Source: Lapillicoccus jejuensis
Lineage (GTDB): Bacteria > Actinomycetota > Actinomycetes > Actinomycetales > Dermatophilaceae
NCBI RefSeq assembly: GCF_006715055.1
Contig: NZ_VFMN01000001.1
Span: 372,001-436,000, forward strand
Reading direction: 5' to 3'
DNA length: 64,000 nt
Shown here: one piece after another, positions 8,330-17,300 of the stretch
Layout of the letters: each line of letters begins with the position of its first letter
How positions within the stretch are numbered: position 1 is the stretch's first letter
Position numbers and translations under genes: made by a program
The notes under the pieces: generated by a model
Told to the model about the DNA's origin: nothing
The model's database searches: none
What the model saw: the letters and a program-made list of their open reading frames with translations, nothing else

Positions 8330-8660
8330 GGGGCATGGTCCTCCCGTGCACCCCAGCGGCGCCGGAGCCGGGTCGCCCTCGGGTCGAGCGGGGTGCGCCG
8401 TCAGGGCACCTGCGGACTGGCGCGTGTTCCAGCTGGTCTCGTCCGCCCAGTTCGGGTCGACCTGCCACCAGTGGGGGCCGTCGTCGGCGGCGACGTGCAG
8501 CGTCGTCCCGTGGACCCGCCAGACACGGGTGGGCATGTCGTAGCAGGACGTGGAGATGCCTTGTCCGACAGGAGAAAAGTTCGTTCCCAACACGCGTCAC
8601 GCTCTACGCGTCATCAGGCGAACGAACCTCTCGTGAGGTGACCTGGTGTTCTCCGTCCTG
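8330..8660 (-). other. 331-bp stretch without a confident gene; Trp-rich reading frame and nested repeats
   Basis: Between the nitroreductase and the DUF2975-like gene. Minus-strand frame from 8536 reads MPTRVWRVHGTTLHVAADDG and then PHWWQVDPNWADETSWNTRQ before dissolving into Pro-rich translation. This looks protein-like but matches nothing I know; it may be a gene remnant or a real N-terminal extension of the nitroreductase frame. From about 8579 to 8628 lie an inverted repeat (GTTCGTT/AACGAAC, loop about 35) and two direct copies of ACGCGTCA inside the loop, a layout typical of an operator. The stretch ends next to CTCGTGAGGTGAC (8630-8642), also found at 5215-5227. Confidence 0.4.
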
Positions 8661-9137
8661 TCACACCGGCAGCGGGGTTCCATGTCGTCGGCGAGCCCCG
8701 TCGTCGACCAGCCGACGGACCAGGGCCGCGAGGACCGCCAGCAAGACCGCCGGCACCTCGACCCCGGACCACGCGAGGAAGACGGTGGGGCTCTGTTCGG
8801 GGGCCAGCGCGACCGAGACGGCCACGAAGGCGGCGAGGAGGTAGACCGCCAGCACCGCGAAGGTGTCGCGCAGCATCGTGAGCAGCGCGAGCGTCTCGGC
8901 GGAGGATGCCGCTCGCCGGGCGGCCAGCGTCGCGAACCGCCGCAGGGCGACGAGCGCGACGGCCACCGGCACCCCGGCCCCCAGGGCGGCGAGGAAGAAC
9001 GGCAGCCTCAGGTGAGCCTGGGCGGGGTAGGTCGCGGCGAGGTCCTCGCTGACGACGTACAGAACGCCGTACGCCAGGGCGCCGCCGGCCGCGAGGAGCA
9101 GGACGAGGACGCGCAGCGCAGTGCCGAGGAGCCGCAT
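8661..9137 (-). CDS. DUF2975-like four-helix membrane protein
   Basis: A 158-residue protein with four predicted membrane helices: ALRVLVLLLAAGGALAYGVL, FFLAALGAGVPVAVALVAL, FAVLAVYLLAAFVAVSVAL and VEVPAVLLAVLAALV. The segment DLAATYPAQAHLRLPFFLAA and the overall topology resemble DUF2975 proteins, which usually sit beside a small Xre-type regulator. No such HTH gene is visible here. Starts with ATG at 9137, 9 bases after the stop of the MetX-like gene. Function unknown; family call moderate. Confidence 0.55.
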   Translation of the reverse strand: MRLLGTALRVLVLLLAAGGALAYGVLYVVSEDLAATYPAQAHLRLPFFLAALGAGVPVAVALVALRRFATLAARRAASSAETLALLTMLRDTFAVLAVYLLAAFVAVSVALAPEQSPTVFLAWSGVEVPAVLLAVLAALVRRLVDDGARRRHGTPLPV

Positions 9138-9146
9138 CCTGGGAGG

Positions 9147-10220
9147 TTACGCGTCGAGCAGCGCCCCGAGGGCGGCGTCGACCTCGGCGACGTACGACGC
9201 CTCGAAGCCGAACAGGCCGAAGTGGCCGGCGATGCTGTGCAGCCGCGTCACCGTCGCACCCGGGGTGAGGGCGGCCTCGGCCTCGCAGTCGCGCGGCGGG
9301 AAGAACATGTCCTGTTCGATGGGCAGGACGACGACCCGGGCGGTGATCCGGCCGAGCGCGGCCGCGAGGTCGCCGTCGGCGAGGCGCGCCACGTCGCCCC
9401 GCTGCCACTTCCAGCCCATGCAGAGCAGGGCGTCGGGGTCCATCGAGCAGAAGAGGAACCGGATGAAGTTCTGCTGGAACTCCTCGTAGGTGGAGAAGGA
9501 GAGCGCCGGGTCGAGCGGGGGGATGCCCCGCCAGAACTCGGTCTTCCAGAAGTCGGTCGTCAGGCCCATCACCGCCCAGATGTCGGCGTGACGGGCCAGT
9601 CCGTCGCGGACCTGCGTGTGCGACGTGTACTCGCCGCCGTTCCACCCCGGATCGCTCGTGATGGCGTCGAGGAGCGTCCTGGTGAAGAGGGTGTCGTGCG
9701 GCGTGTTCTGCGCGGTGCCGGCGATCGGCGCGGCCCGCAGCACCTTGTCGGGGAAGCGGACCGCCCACTCCCAGGTCTGCTGGGCGCCCATCGACCCGCC
9801 GACGACGAGGGCCAGCCGCTCGATCCCGAAGACCTCCCGCAGCAGCTGCTCCTGCGCCCGGACGTCGTCGCCGATGCGCACCTTCGGGAAGCGGGACATG
9901 GCGATCGACGGGTCGTCGGTCGTGTGCGGCGACGTCGACAGGCCGCCCCCGATCTGGTTGACCACGACGATGAACCAGCGGCTCGGGTCGAGCGCGTGCC
10001 CCTCGCCGATGTAGACCTGCCACCACGTGGCGTGGGTGCCGGAGAACCAGGTGGGCACGAGGATCGCGTTGTCCTTGGCCTCGTTGAGCTCGCCGTACGT
10101 CGCCACGGCGAGCTGCAGGTCCTCGATGACCCCGCCCTCCTCGAGCTCGAACCGACCGATCGAGAGCAGCGCGTAGTCCCCCTGCGCCTGCGCGGAGTAG
10201 AACGGGTTGTCGATCGGCAC
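9147..10220 (-). CDS. MetX-like alpha/beta hydrolase (homoserine acetyltransferase-like family)
   Basis: A 357-residue alpha/beta-fold protein of the homoserine O-acetyltransferase-like group. LQLAVATYGELNEAKDNAIL and PTWFSGTHATWW near residues 35-65 are the oxyanion region, VVGGSMGAQQTWEWA near 140 carries the nucleophile Ser, LPIEQDMFFPP near 300 the Asp and SIAGHFGLFG near 330 the His. True MetX usually has GGSMGGMQ and extra lid motifs, and the paired MetY gene is absent, so the acyl substrate is uncertain and hydrolase activity is equally possible. GTG start behind GAGGAGGTCACC. Divergent from the LGFP peptidase gene. Confidence 0.8.
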   Translation of the reverse strand: MPIDNPFYSAQAQGDYALLSIGRFELEEGGVIEDLQLAVATYGELNEAKDNAILVPTWFSGTHATWWQVYIGEGHALDPSRWFIVVVNQIGGGLSTSPHTTDDPSIAMSRFPKVRIGDDVRAQEQLLREVFGIERLALVVGGSMGAQQTWEWAVRFPDKVLRAAPIAGTAQNTPHDTLFTRTLLDAITSDPGWNGGEYTSHTQVRDGLARHADIWAVMGLTTDFWKTEFWRGIPPLDPALSFSTYEEFQQNFIRFLFCSMDPDALLCMGWKWQRGDVARLADGDLAAALGRITARVVVLPIEQDMFFPPRDCEAEAALTPGATVTRLHSIAGHFGLFGFEASYVAEVDAALGALLDA

Positions 10221-10411
10221 GGTGACCTCCTCGTCACGGTGGGCCGCGGCGGTCCGGACCCGTGAGCAGGCTAGGACGGCGCCGACGACGCCCGCACCTG
10301 CCCGGGTGGGCAGTCACGAGCCCGCCCCGCGCCGGTGCGCCCGACGCGCACTCGGGCGTCGATGCCCGTACGGTGACCTAGCCACACGGGTGAGACGACG
10401 GGGGACAGATC

Positions 10412-12217
10412 GTGACGATGACGTGGAGGACGGCGGCCGCGGCGTCCCTGTCGGCGAGCGTGCTGCTCGCGCTGGGGGCCACGGGAGCGCAGGCCGACGA
10501 CGGGTCCACCGGGACACCCACCGGCGCGACCGGCGCGACGGCCCCTGCGGCGTCGACCACCCCGGTGCCGTCGTCCACCAGCACCCCTGCCCCCTCGACG
10601 ACGACTCGGACACCCCGGACACCCCGGACGACACCCGCGACGTCCTCCTCGACGTCGACGTCGTCGACACCGTCGGCGGGCACCACGACCCCCGCGACCA
10701 CGACCACCACGACCACCACGACCACCACGCCGGCGAAGCAGGGCGCCCCCACCGACGCCGGCGACGCCCCGATCGAGGCCCGGTGGCAGGCCCTCGGCGG
10801 GGCGGCCGGGGTCCTGGGCGCCAAGGTCGGCACGGGGGTGGAGGTCGGCGCCGGGCAGTACCAGCAGTACGCCAACGGCCGCATCTGGTGGAGCGCGGCC
10901 ACGGGGGCGTGGGAGACCCTGGGCACGACGGCCGCGCGCTACCTGGCGCTGGGCGGGGCCGCCGGGACGCTCGGCTTCCCGAGGTCCGCGGCGCAGCCGA
11001 TCGCCGGCGGGACGTGGCAGTGGTTCACCGGCGGCACCATCTGGGCCAGCGCCGCGACCGGCGCGTGGGAGACGACCGGCGCGACCAACGCGCGGTACCT
11101 GGCCATCAGCGGCCCGTGGGCCCTCGGGTTCCCGAAATCCTCCGTGCAGCCGATCGCCGGCGGGACCTGGCAGTGGTTCACCGGCGGCAACATCTGGGCC
11201 AGCGCGACGACCGGGGCGTGGGAGACGAAGGGCACCACCAACGCGCGCTACCTCGCGCTGAGCGGCCCGTGGGCGCTGGGCTTCCCGCGGTCCGCGGCGC
11301 AGCCGATCGCCGGTGGGACCTGGCAGTGGTTCACCGGGGGCAACATCTGGGCCAGCGCCGCGACCGGCGCGTGGGAGACGACCGGCGCGACCAACGCCCG
11401 GTACCTCGCCCTCAGCGGCCCCTGGAAGCTGGGCTTCCCCACCCGCGCGAACGCCGTCATCGCCGCCGGGCGGTGGCAGTGGTTCTCGGCCGGGGTGATC
11501 TGGTGGAGCCCCGCGACGGGGGCATGGGAGACCACGGGCGCGATCAAGACCCAGTACACCGCGCAGAGCGGCCCCCTCAGCTGGTACGGCTTCCCCACCG
11601 GCGCCCCGCGCAGCTACTACGGCGGCGTCCGGCAGGACTTCGTCGGGGGCTCGCTGCTGGCCGGCGTCCAGGCGGTCCTCGACCCCGTGCGCTCGCCGGT
11701 CACCGCCCGTGACGTGTGGGCGACGTGGCGGCCGGGCTGCCCGGTCGGCCCGGAGTCCCTCACCCTCATCCGGCTCAACTTCTGGGGCTTCGACAACCAG
11801 GTGCACCGCGGCGAGATCATCGTGCGGTCGGACCTCGCGCCCCGGGTCGAGTCGATCTTCGGCTCGGCGCTCGCCGAGCGGCAGCCCATCCGGTCGATGT
11901 GGCGCGTCGACTACTACGGCGGCAGCGACCCCGCGGCGATGGCGGCGGACAACACCTCGGGCTTCAACTGCCGTCAGGTCACGGGCGGCTCGGGGCTCTC
12001 GCCGCACTCCTACGGCATCGCCATCGACATCGACACCCTCGAGAACCCGTACTACGCGGGCGGCCGCTGGTGGCCCACCACGCAGTACGTCAACCGCGCC
12101 GACCTGCGCTGGGGGATGCTGTATTCCTGGTCACGCACCACGCAGGCGTTCGTCGCCAACGGCTACGAGTGGGGCGGCAGCTACCTCGACTACCAGCACT
12201 TCGAGTTCGTCGGCTGA
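10412..12217 (+). CDS. secreted LGFP-repeat protein with M15 D-Ala-D-Ala carboxypeptidase-like domain
   Basis: A 601-residue exported cell-wall enzyme. Residues 1-30 are a signal peptide ending AQADD, followed by a Thr/Pro/Ser linker to about 115. Residues about 125-420 hold five or six LGFP-type repeats (AQPIAGGTWQWFTGG, IWASAATGAWETTGATNARY, LALSGPWALGFP), which bind the cell envelope. Residues about 430-601 form an M15C peptidase domain: RMWRVDYYGGSDP-like core, SPHSYGIAIDIDTLENPYY (His and Asp zinc ligands near 531-538) and the final YQHFEFVG with the third His. It probably trims peptidoglycan stem peptides. GTG at 10412 is close to GGGGGACAG; ATG at 10418 is an alternative start. Confidence 0.88.
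   Translation: MTMTWRTAAAASLSASVLLALGATGAQADDGSTGTPTGATGATAPAASTTPVPSSTSTPAPSTTTRTPRTPRTTPATSSSTSTSSTPSAGTTTPATTTTTTTTTTTPAKQGAPTDAGDAPIEARWQALGGAAGVLGAKVGTGVEVGAGQYQQYANGRIWWSAATGAWETLGTTAARYLALGGAAGTLGFPRSAAQPIAGGTWQWFTGGTIWASAATGAWETTGATNARYLAISGPWALGFPKSSVQPIAGGTWQWFTGGNIWASATTGAWETKGTTNARYLALSGPWALGFPRSAAQPIAGGTWQWFTGGNIWASAATGAWETTGATNARYLALSGPWKLGFPTRANAVIAAGRWQWFSAGVIWWSPATGAWETTGAIKTQYTAQSGPLSWYGFPTGAPRSYYGGVRQDFVGGSLLAGVQAVLDPVRSPVTARDVWATWRPGCPVGPESLTLIRLNFWGFDNQVHRGEIIVRSDLAPRVESIFGSALAERQPIRSMWRVDYYGGSDPAAMAADNTSGFNCRQVTGGSGLSPHSYGIAIDIDTLENPYYAGGRWWPTTQYVNRADLRWGMLYSWSRTTQAFVANGYEWGGSYLDYQHFEFVG
10965..11430 (+). repeat. in-gene tandem repeat, 153-bp period (LGFP modules)
   Basis: Three near-identical copies of a 153-bp unit inside the LGFP peptidase gene. 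The marker GCAGCCGATCGCC begins at 10993, 11146 and 11299, exactly 153 bases apart. Each unit encodes 51 residues ending in LGFP. The high DNA identity compared with the flanking, more diverged repeats suggests recent duplication or gene conversion within the gene. Confidence 0.8.
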
Positions 12218-12223
12218 GGCGGC

Positions 12224-12799
12224 TCAGGCCGCGGGGCGCAGGGTCACCGCGTCCTGCGCCGTGCGCGTGACGGTGAACCGTCCGACGATGGCGACCTTCC
12301 CGCCACCCGCGTCGCGCACCGCGGCGCCGTCCGAGACGGTCACCCGCAGGCCCTGACCCCTCGTGGCGCACCGGCACGTGCCCAGGAGGATCTCCGACGG
12401 CCGCCCGGCGGTCACGGGTGAGTCGGGCGCAGCGATCACGTCGAGGGTGACGGGCTCCTGGTGCAGCGCCCCGCGCAGCAGCAGGTTGGAGAACGGGTCC
12501 TGCCTGGCCTGCTCCACCGTGACGGCTCCGCTGAGGCTGTAGCCGCCGGTGGCCGGCGGCGTGAAGAAGGTCGGCGCGGGAGTGCTCGTGCCGGACGTGG
12601 GGGACGTCGTGGGGGTGCCGCTCGTGCTCGTCGGCGCTGAGGACGCCGTCGCCGTCGTCGACGACGTCGGAGCGGATGACGACGAGGCGGACGGCGACGA
12701 CGTGGTGCACCCGGCGAGGGCGACCGTCACCCCGAGAGCCACGACGCACCCGGATCCGGCGCGGCCGCAGCGGCTGACGAGTCCCCGGGGCTGCCTCAT
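12224..12799 (-). CDS. lipoprotein of unknown function
   Basis: A 191-residue lipoprotein. From the ATG at 12799: MRQPRGLVSRCGRAGSGCVV, then ALGVTVALAGCTTS, where LAGC is the lipobox and Cys the lipidated residue. A Ser/Thr-rich disordered linker of about 40 residues follows. The globular part starts at GGYSLSGAVTVEQARQDPF and includes a CRCATRG pair of Cys and FTVTRTAQDAVTLRPA at the end. No family recognised. A TTG four codons earlier is a less likely start. Tail-to-tail with the LGFP peptidase gene (6-base gap). Confidence 0.7.
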   Translation of the reverse strand: MRQPRGLVSRCGRAGSGCVVALGVTVALAGCTTSSPSASSSSAPTSSTTATASSAPTSTSGTPTTSPTSGTSTPAPTFFTPPATGGYSLSGAVTVEQARQDPFSNLLLRGALHQEPVTLDVIAAPDSPVTAGRPSEILLGTCRCATRGQGLRVTVSDGAAVRDAGGGKVAIVGRFTVTRTAQDAVTLRPAA

Positions 12800-12845
12800 C
12801 GCCCCATGCAACCACGACGGTCCGGCCGCGCGCGCGACGAGCCGG

Positions 12846-14096
12846 TCAAGGGGATGAGGGGGCGATCGCCCCGACCCGTGCCCGGACGGCCGGAGCCAGG
12901 GCGGCGGCCACGGCCAGCAGCGCCGCGACGATCCACAGCGCGTCCAGGAGGCCGACGCGGTCGGCGACCAGTCCGACGACCGGGGGCCCGACCAGGCTGG
13001 AGGTGTAGCCGATCGCGGCCACGACGCTGACCCGGGCGGCGCTGTTCGGCCCGCTCTCGGCGGCGGCGGACATGCCCAGCGGGAACCCCATCGACACCCC
13101 GATCGCCCACAGCACGGTCCCGACGGCGGTCAGCCACCAGGCGTCGGTGGTGATGAAGACGACCATCCCGACCACCCCCGCGCTCGCGGTCACGCGCACG
13201 ACGGCGACCCGGCCGAAACGGTCGACCAGCGAGCTGCCCAGGAGGCGCGCGCTCATCTCCCCCACCGCGAAGAGCACGAAGTACGACGCCGCGACGGCGT
13301 CGCTGTGGTGGTGCTCCGCCCTCGCCGCGAGGGTGAGCCAGCTGTTCGCCGAGCCCTCACCGAACTCGGCCCCGAGCATGACCAGGCCGATGAGCAGCAG
13401 CCGGACGCTGGACCAGGTGCGGCACCACGCGAGGAACCGGTCACGGCGGGACCCGATCTCGGCGGGGCGAGCGTCCACCTCGACCGCCACCGCCGGCAGC
13501 CCGCGGACCACGTAGACCGCCGCGCCGACGACGGCGGCGCCCTCCAGCGCGAACTGCAGGTGGGCGGCGAGCCCGACCGCCGCGGACAGCGCGCCGAGCG
13601 CCCCGCCGATCACCGCGCCGCCCGACCAGGCCGCGTGCAGCAACGGCATCAGCGTACGGCCGGCAGCCCTCTCGAGCGCTGCCCCCTCGACGTTGATGAG
13701 GACGTCGAGCGTCCCGGTGCCGAGCCCGACGAGGACGAGCCCCGTGGTCACCCCGACCACGGAGCGCGCCAGATCGGCGCTCATCCCGATGACGCCCAGC
13801 CCGAGCGCCGAGACGACGAGGGAGGCCCCGACACCCCGTCGCGCACCGAAGCGCGCGTGGATCCAGGCCGCGGCGCTGAGCCCGGCCAGGGCACCGAGCG
13901 TGACCCCGGTGATGGCCGCGCCGAGGACGGCCTTGGAGACGTCGAGCGAGGACTGGATGCTCGGGAGCCGGGAACCGAAGGCGGCCACGACGACGCCCCC
14001 GAGGGCGAAGGCGACCAGCTCCGCGTTGCGCCACCGGGTGAGTGCTCCTGGTGCAATCCCCGACTCTCCGGCAATGGACTCGGACGGTGCGCTCAC
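12846..14096 (-). CDS. MFS transporter (YbjJ-like)
   Basis: A 416-residue major facilitator with about twelve membrane helices in two halves. The first half has VAFALGGVVVAAFGSRLPSI and ARFGARRG (loop 2-3 motif); the second half has LVDRFGRVAVVR and an MGFPLGMSAAA segment. It is closest in feel to the YbjJ/FucP-like group of small MFS proteins. Substrate unknown. GTG start at 14096 gives MSAPSESIAG. The tRNA-fMet terminator lies just upstream, so it likely has its own promoter in the short gap before 14141. Confidence 0.85.
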   Translation of the reverse strand: MSAPSESIAGESGIAPGALTRWRNAELVAFALGGVVVAAFGSRLPSIQSSLDVSKAVLGAAITGVTLGALAGLSAAAWIHARFGARRGVGASLVVSALGLGVIGMSADLARSVVGVTTGLVLVGLGTGTLDVLINVEGAALERAAGRTLMPLLHAAWSGGAVIGGALGALSAAVGLAAHLQFALEGAAVVGAAVYVVRGLPAVAVEVDARPAEIGSRRDRFLAWCRTWSSVRLLLIGLVMLGAEFGEGSANSWLTLAARAEHHHSDAVAASYFVLFAVGEMSARLLGSSLVDRFGRVAVVRVTASAGVVGMVVFITTDAWWLTAVGTVLWAIGVSMGFPLGMSAAAESGPNSAARVSVVAAIGYTSSLVGPPVVGLVADRVGLLDALWIVAALLAVAAALAPAVRARVGAIAPSSP

Positions 14097-14140
14097 GACC
14101 GCACGCTACACACGGCGCCCATCGACCTCCGCCGCACGAC

Positions 14141-14171
14141 GAAGGCCCGGACTCGATGAGTCCGGGCCTTC
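14141..14171 (-). terminator. intrinsic terminator of the tRNA-fMet gene
   Basis: Perfect 14-bp stem (14141-14154 with 14158-14171) around a 3-base loop, 22 bases past the 3' end of the tRNA. No strong U-run follows, as is common in high-GC actinobacteria. It also separates the tRNA from the MFS gene downstream on the same strand. Confidence 0.85.
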
Positions 14172-14192
14172 GTGAACCGAGCGGTTCCTGCG

Positions 14193-14266
14193 TAGCGGGG
14201 GCAGGATTTGAACCTGCGACCTCCGGGTTATGAGCCCGGCGAGCTACCGAGCTGCTCCACCCCGCG
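14193..14266 (-). tRNA. initiator tRNA-fMet (CAT)
   Basis: A 74-nt cloverleaf beginning CGCGGGGTGGAGCAG, anticodon loop with CAT flanked by GGGCT...AACCC (three G:C pairs at the base of the anticodon stem are the initiator hallmark), T-loop GGTTCAAATCC, ending CCCCGCTA. The first base C does not pair with position 72, another initiator feature. The encoded 3' end lacks CCA (next bases are CGCA), so CCA must be added by the nucleotidyltransferase. Confidence 0.96.
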
Positions 14267-14279
14267 TCGGTATGCCTCA

Positions 14280-14308
14280 ACCTTAGACGAGACGACGCCG
14301 GGGTCCAA
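14280..14308 (-). promoter_or_regulatory. housekeeping-type promoter of tRNA-fMet
   Basis: On the minus strand TTGGAC (14308-14303) and TAAGGT (14285-14280) are separated by exactly 17 bases, 14 bases before the tRNA 5' end. Close match to the primary sigma factor consensus and the only candidate in the short gap to the UPF0182 stop. Confidence 0.7.
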
Positions 14309-14314
14309 ATCGCC

Positions 14315-17300
14315 TCAGCCGGTGGGGGTCCCGCTCGAGGTCGCCGTCCCGGTCGGGGCGGTGGTCGAGGTGCCACCGGGCGTGAGCGTCGCCGAGCCGG
14401 ACGGCTCCGCGGCGACGGCCCTGGCGATGGCCGCCTTGAGGGCGTCCTGCGCCTTGCCGTAGGCCGTGAAGTCACCCGCCTTGAGCGCCTCGTCGGCCTG
14501 CGTGATCGCCGTCTGCGCCTCGGCCAGCGCCTGCTTCAGCGCCGGGTTGTTCGACGCCGAGCCGCCACCCGTGCTGCCGCTGCCGCCGGTGCTGCCCGAC
14601 CCGGAGCCCCCCGACCCGGTGCTACCGGTGCTGCCGGTGGTGTCACCGGAGCTCGCCCCGGAGTCCCCGCCGAAGAGCGCGTCGAGCGCCCCGTCGAGCG
14701 AGCCGGCCCAGGCCAGCTTGTCGCCGAACGTCACGACGACGGCGCGCAGCAGGGGGTAGGAGGTGTTGCTGACGCCCTGGACGTAGATCGGCTCGACGTT
14801 GAGCACGCCCTTGGCGACGGGCAGGGTCAGCAGGTTGCCGAACACCACCGACGACCCGCCGGAGCGCTGCTGGTTGAGGTAGGTCGACAGCGCGAGTCGC
14901 TGACCGTCCGGACTGGTGATCGGGGACGAGTTGAGGTCGTTCTGCACCTGTCCCGGGCCCCGGACCCCGTCGGAGGGCAGCTGCAGCAGCCGCAGCGTGC
15001 CGTAGCCGGAGGCCTTCTTGCCCTCCTGACTCCCCGCGTTCGAGTCGACGGCGAGGAACCCGGACAGGTTCTCCCGCGAGCCGTAGGGCTTGAACGTCGT
15101 CGTCAGCGAGAAGTCCGCCGCGGTCGTGCCCGGCATGGCGATGCTCAGGTAGTACGGCGGCTGGTCGGTCGTCCGGCTCTCCTGCGTCGGGTCGGCGGGC
15201 ACCGTCCACAGGTCGTTGCTGCGGAAGAAGTCGGACGGGTCGGTCACGTGGTAGCGCGCGAGGACCTTGCGCTGCACCTTGAACAGGTCCTCGGGGTAGC
15301 GCAGGTGCGCCATGAGGTCGGCCGAGATGTCCGAGGTCGGCTGCACCGTGCCGGGGAAGACCCCCGACCACGCCTTGAGCATGGGGTCGCTCTCGTCCCA
15401 CGCGTAGAGGTGCACGCTGCCGTCGAACGCGTCGACCGTCGCCTTGACCGAGTTGCGGATGTAGTTGATCTGCCCCGCGTCGATCGCCTGGACCGAGGTG
15501 CGGCTCGTCGTGATCGAGTCCGAGGTCGCCGCGTCGATCGAGGTCAGCGTCGAGTTCGGGTACTGCGCGGTGGTCGTGTAGCCGTCGAGGATCCACTGGA
15601 TCCGCCCGTCGACGACCGCCGGGTAGGCGTTGCCGTCGAGGGTCAACCAGGGCGCCACCCGCTCGACGCGCTCGCGCGGCGTGCGGTGGTCCAGCAGCCG
15701 GGAGTCGGCGTTGACGGCGTCGGAGAGCAGGAAGTTCGGCTCGCGGTAGGTGATGGCGTAGGCCAAGCGGCGCAGCGACGAGCCGATGGCCACGCCCCCG
15801 GTGCCCGAGTAGGTGTTCTGCACCTGCTGCTGGCCCGTGCTGTCGGCCGGGTAGTCGAACTCGCGCGGGGACGCGCCCGTGGGAGCCCCCGCGACGGCGT
15901 ACGTCGTGCTCTGCTCGCCGAAGTAGATGCGCGGCTCGTACTCGCCGAGCTTGCTGTCCTTGGAGACCGGCACCGAGCTCTCGAAGAAGACCGGGCGGCC
16001 GTCGGCGTCCTTGCGGTTGCCGTACGCCGCGACGACGCCGTACCCGTGCGTGTAGACGGTGTGGTCGTTGATCCAGTTGCGCTGGCCGGCCGCGATGCCG
16101 TCGAGGTCCATCTCGCGGGCCCCGATGACGGTGTCCTGGGTCTGCTTGTCGATCGGGTAGCGGTCGACGTCGAGGATGTCGGGGAACCGGTAGAAGTTCC
16201 GGCCCGCCTGCAGCTGCTGGTAGGTCGGCGAGACGACGTTGGGGTCGATGAGCCGGATCCCCGGCACCGAGGCGGCGTCACCGCGCAGCTGGCCCTGGGT
16301 GGCGGTCGCCGTCGCCGAGTAGGTCTGGTCCTGGACGCCGGCGACCCCGAAGGCGGCCCGTGTCGCCGCGATGTTGTTCTTGAGGTACGGCGTCTCCAGC
16401 GACAGCTCGCTCGGCTTGACCTTGAGCGACTGGATGAGCGCCGGGACGACGCCCCCGGCGACGATGGCCACGACGACGAGCCCGACCAGCCCGATCAGCG
16501 GGATCCGCCACGAGCGCAGCCAGATCGTCGTGAGGAAGAGCAGCGCGACGATGATCGAGGCGATGGTGAGGATGATCTTGGTCGGGATGACCGCGGTGGC
16601 CTCGGTGTACTGGATGCCCGTCATGAGGTCGCTGGTCTTCGTCGTCAGGTCGTAGCGGTCGAGCCAGTACGTCGCCGCGCGGAGCAGGATGATCACCGCG
16701 ACGAGGACCGACAGGTGCACGCGCGCCGCGTGCGTCGTCGACCGGTTGCCCGGGGTGAAGTGCAGCGCCCCGAAGACGTAGTGGGTGAACGCCGCGACGA
16801 CCAGCGCGATGACCAGCGCCGTCGTCAGGAGGCCGACCACGACCTCCAGCCACGGCAGGGTGAAGACGAAGAAGCCGATGTCGAGACCGAACTGCGGGTC
16901 CTTGGTGCCGAACGACTGCCGGTTGAGCCACAGCAGCCACGTCTGCCACTGCGAGGAGGCGCCGAGCCCCGTCAGCAGACCGATGACCGCGGGCACCGCC
17001 CACGTCGCGACGCGGCGCAGCGGCTCGATGGCTTCGCGGTAGCGCTCGAGCGCGTCGGTCTCCGGGTTCGGCACGTAGATCGGCCGCGACCGGTACGCGA
17101 TGACGAGGCTCGAGGCGACCAGCGCCGCGGTGAGCACGCCGGTGACGAGGCCGAGCAGCAGCTTGGCCCCCAGCTGGGTCGTGAAGACCGACCGGAAGCC
17201 GACCGAGTCGTACCAGAGCACCTCGGTCCACACCTGCGCCGCGATCGTCGCGGCGACGATCAGGGCCAGCAGGGCCAGCACGGTCGGCACGAGCGGACCC

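Noticed and set aside
14193-14266. Elongator tRNA-Met instead of initiator
   Set aside because: The unpaired first base and three consecutive G:C pairs in the anticodon stem identify the initiator type.
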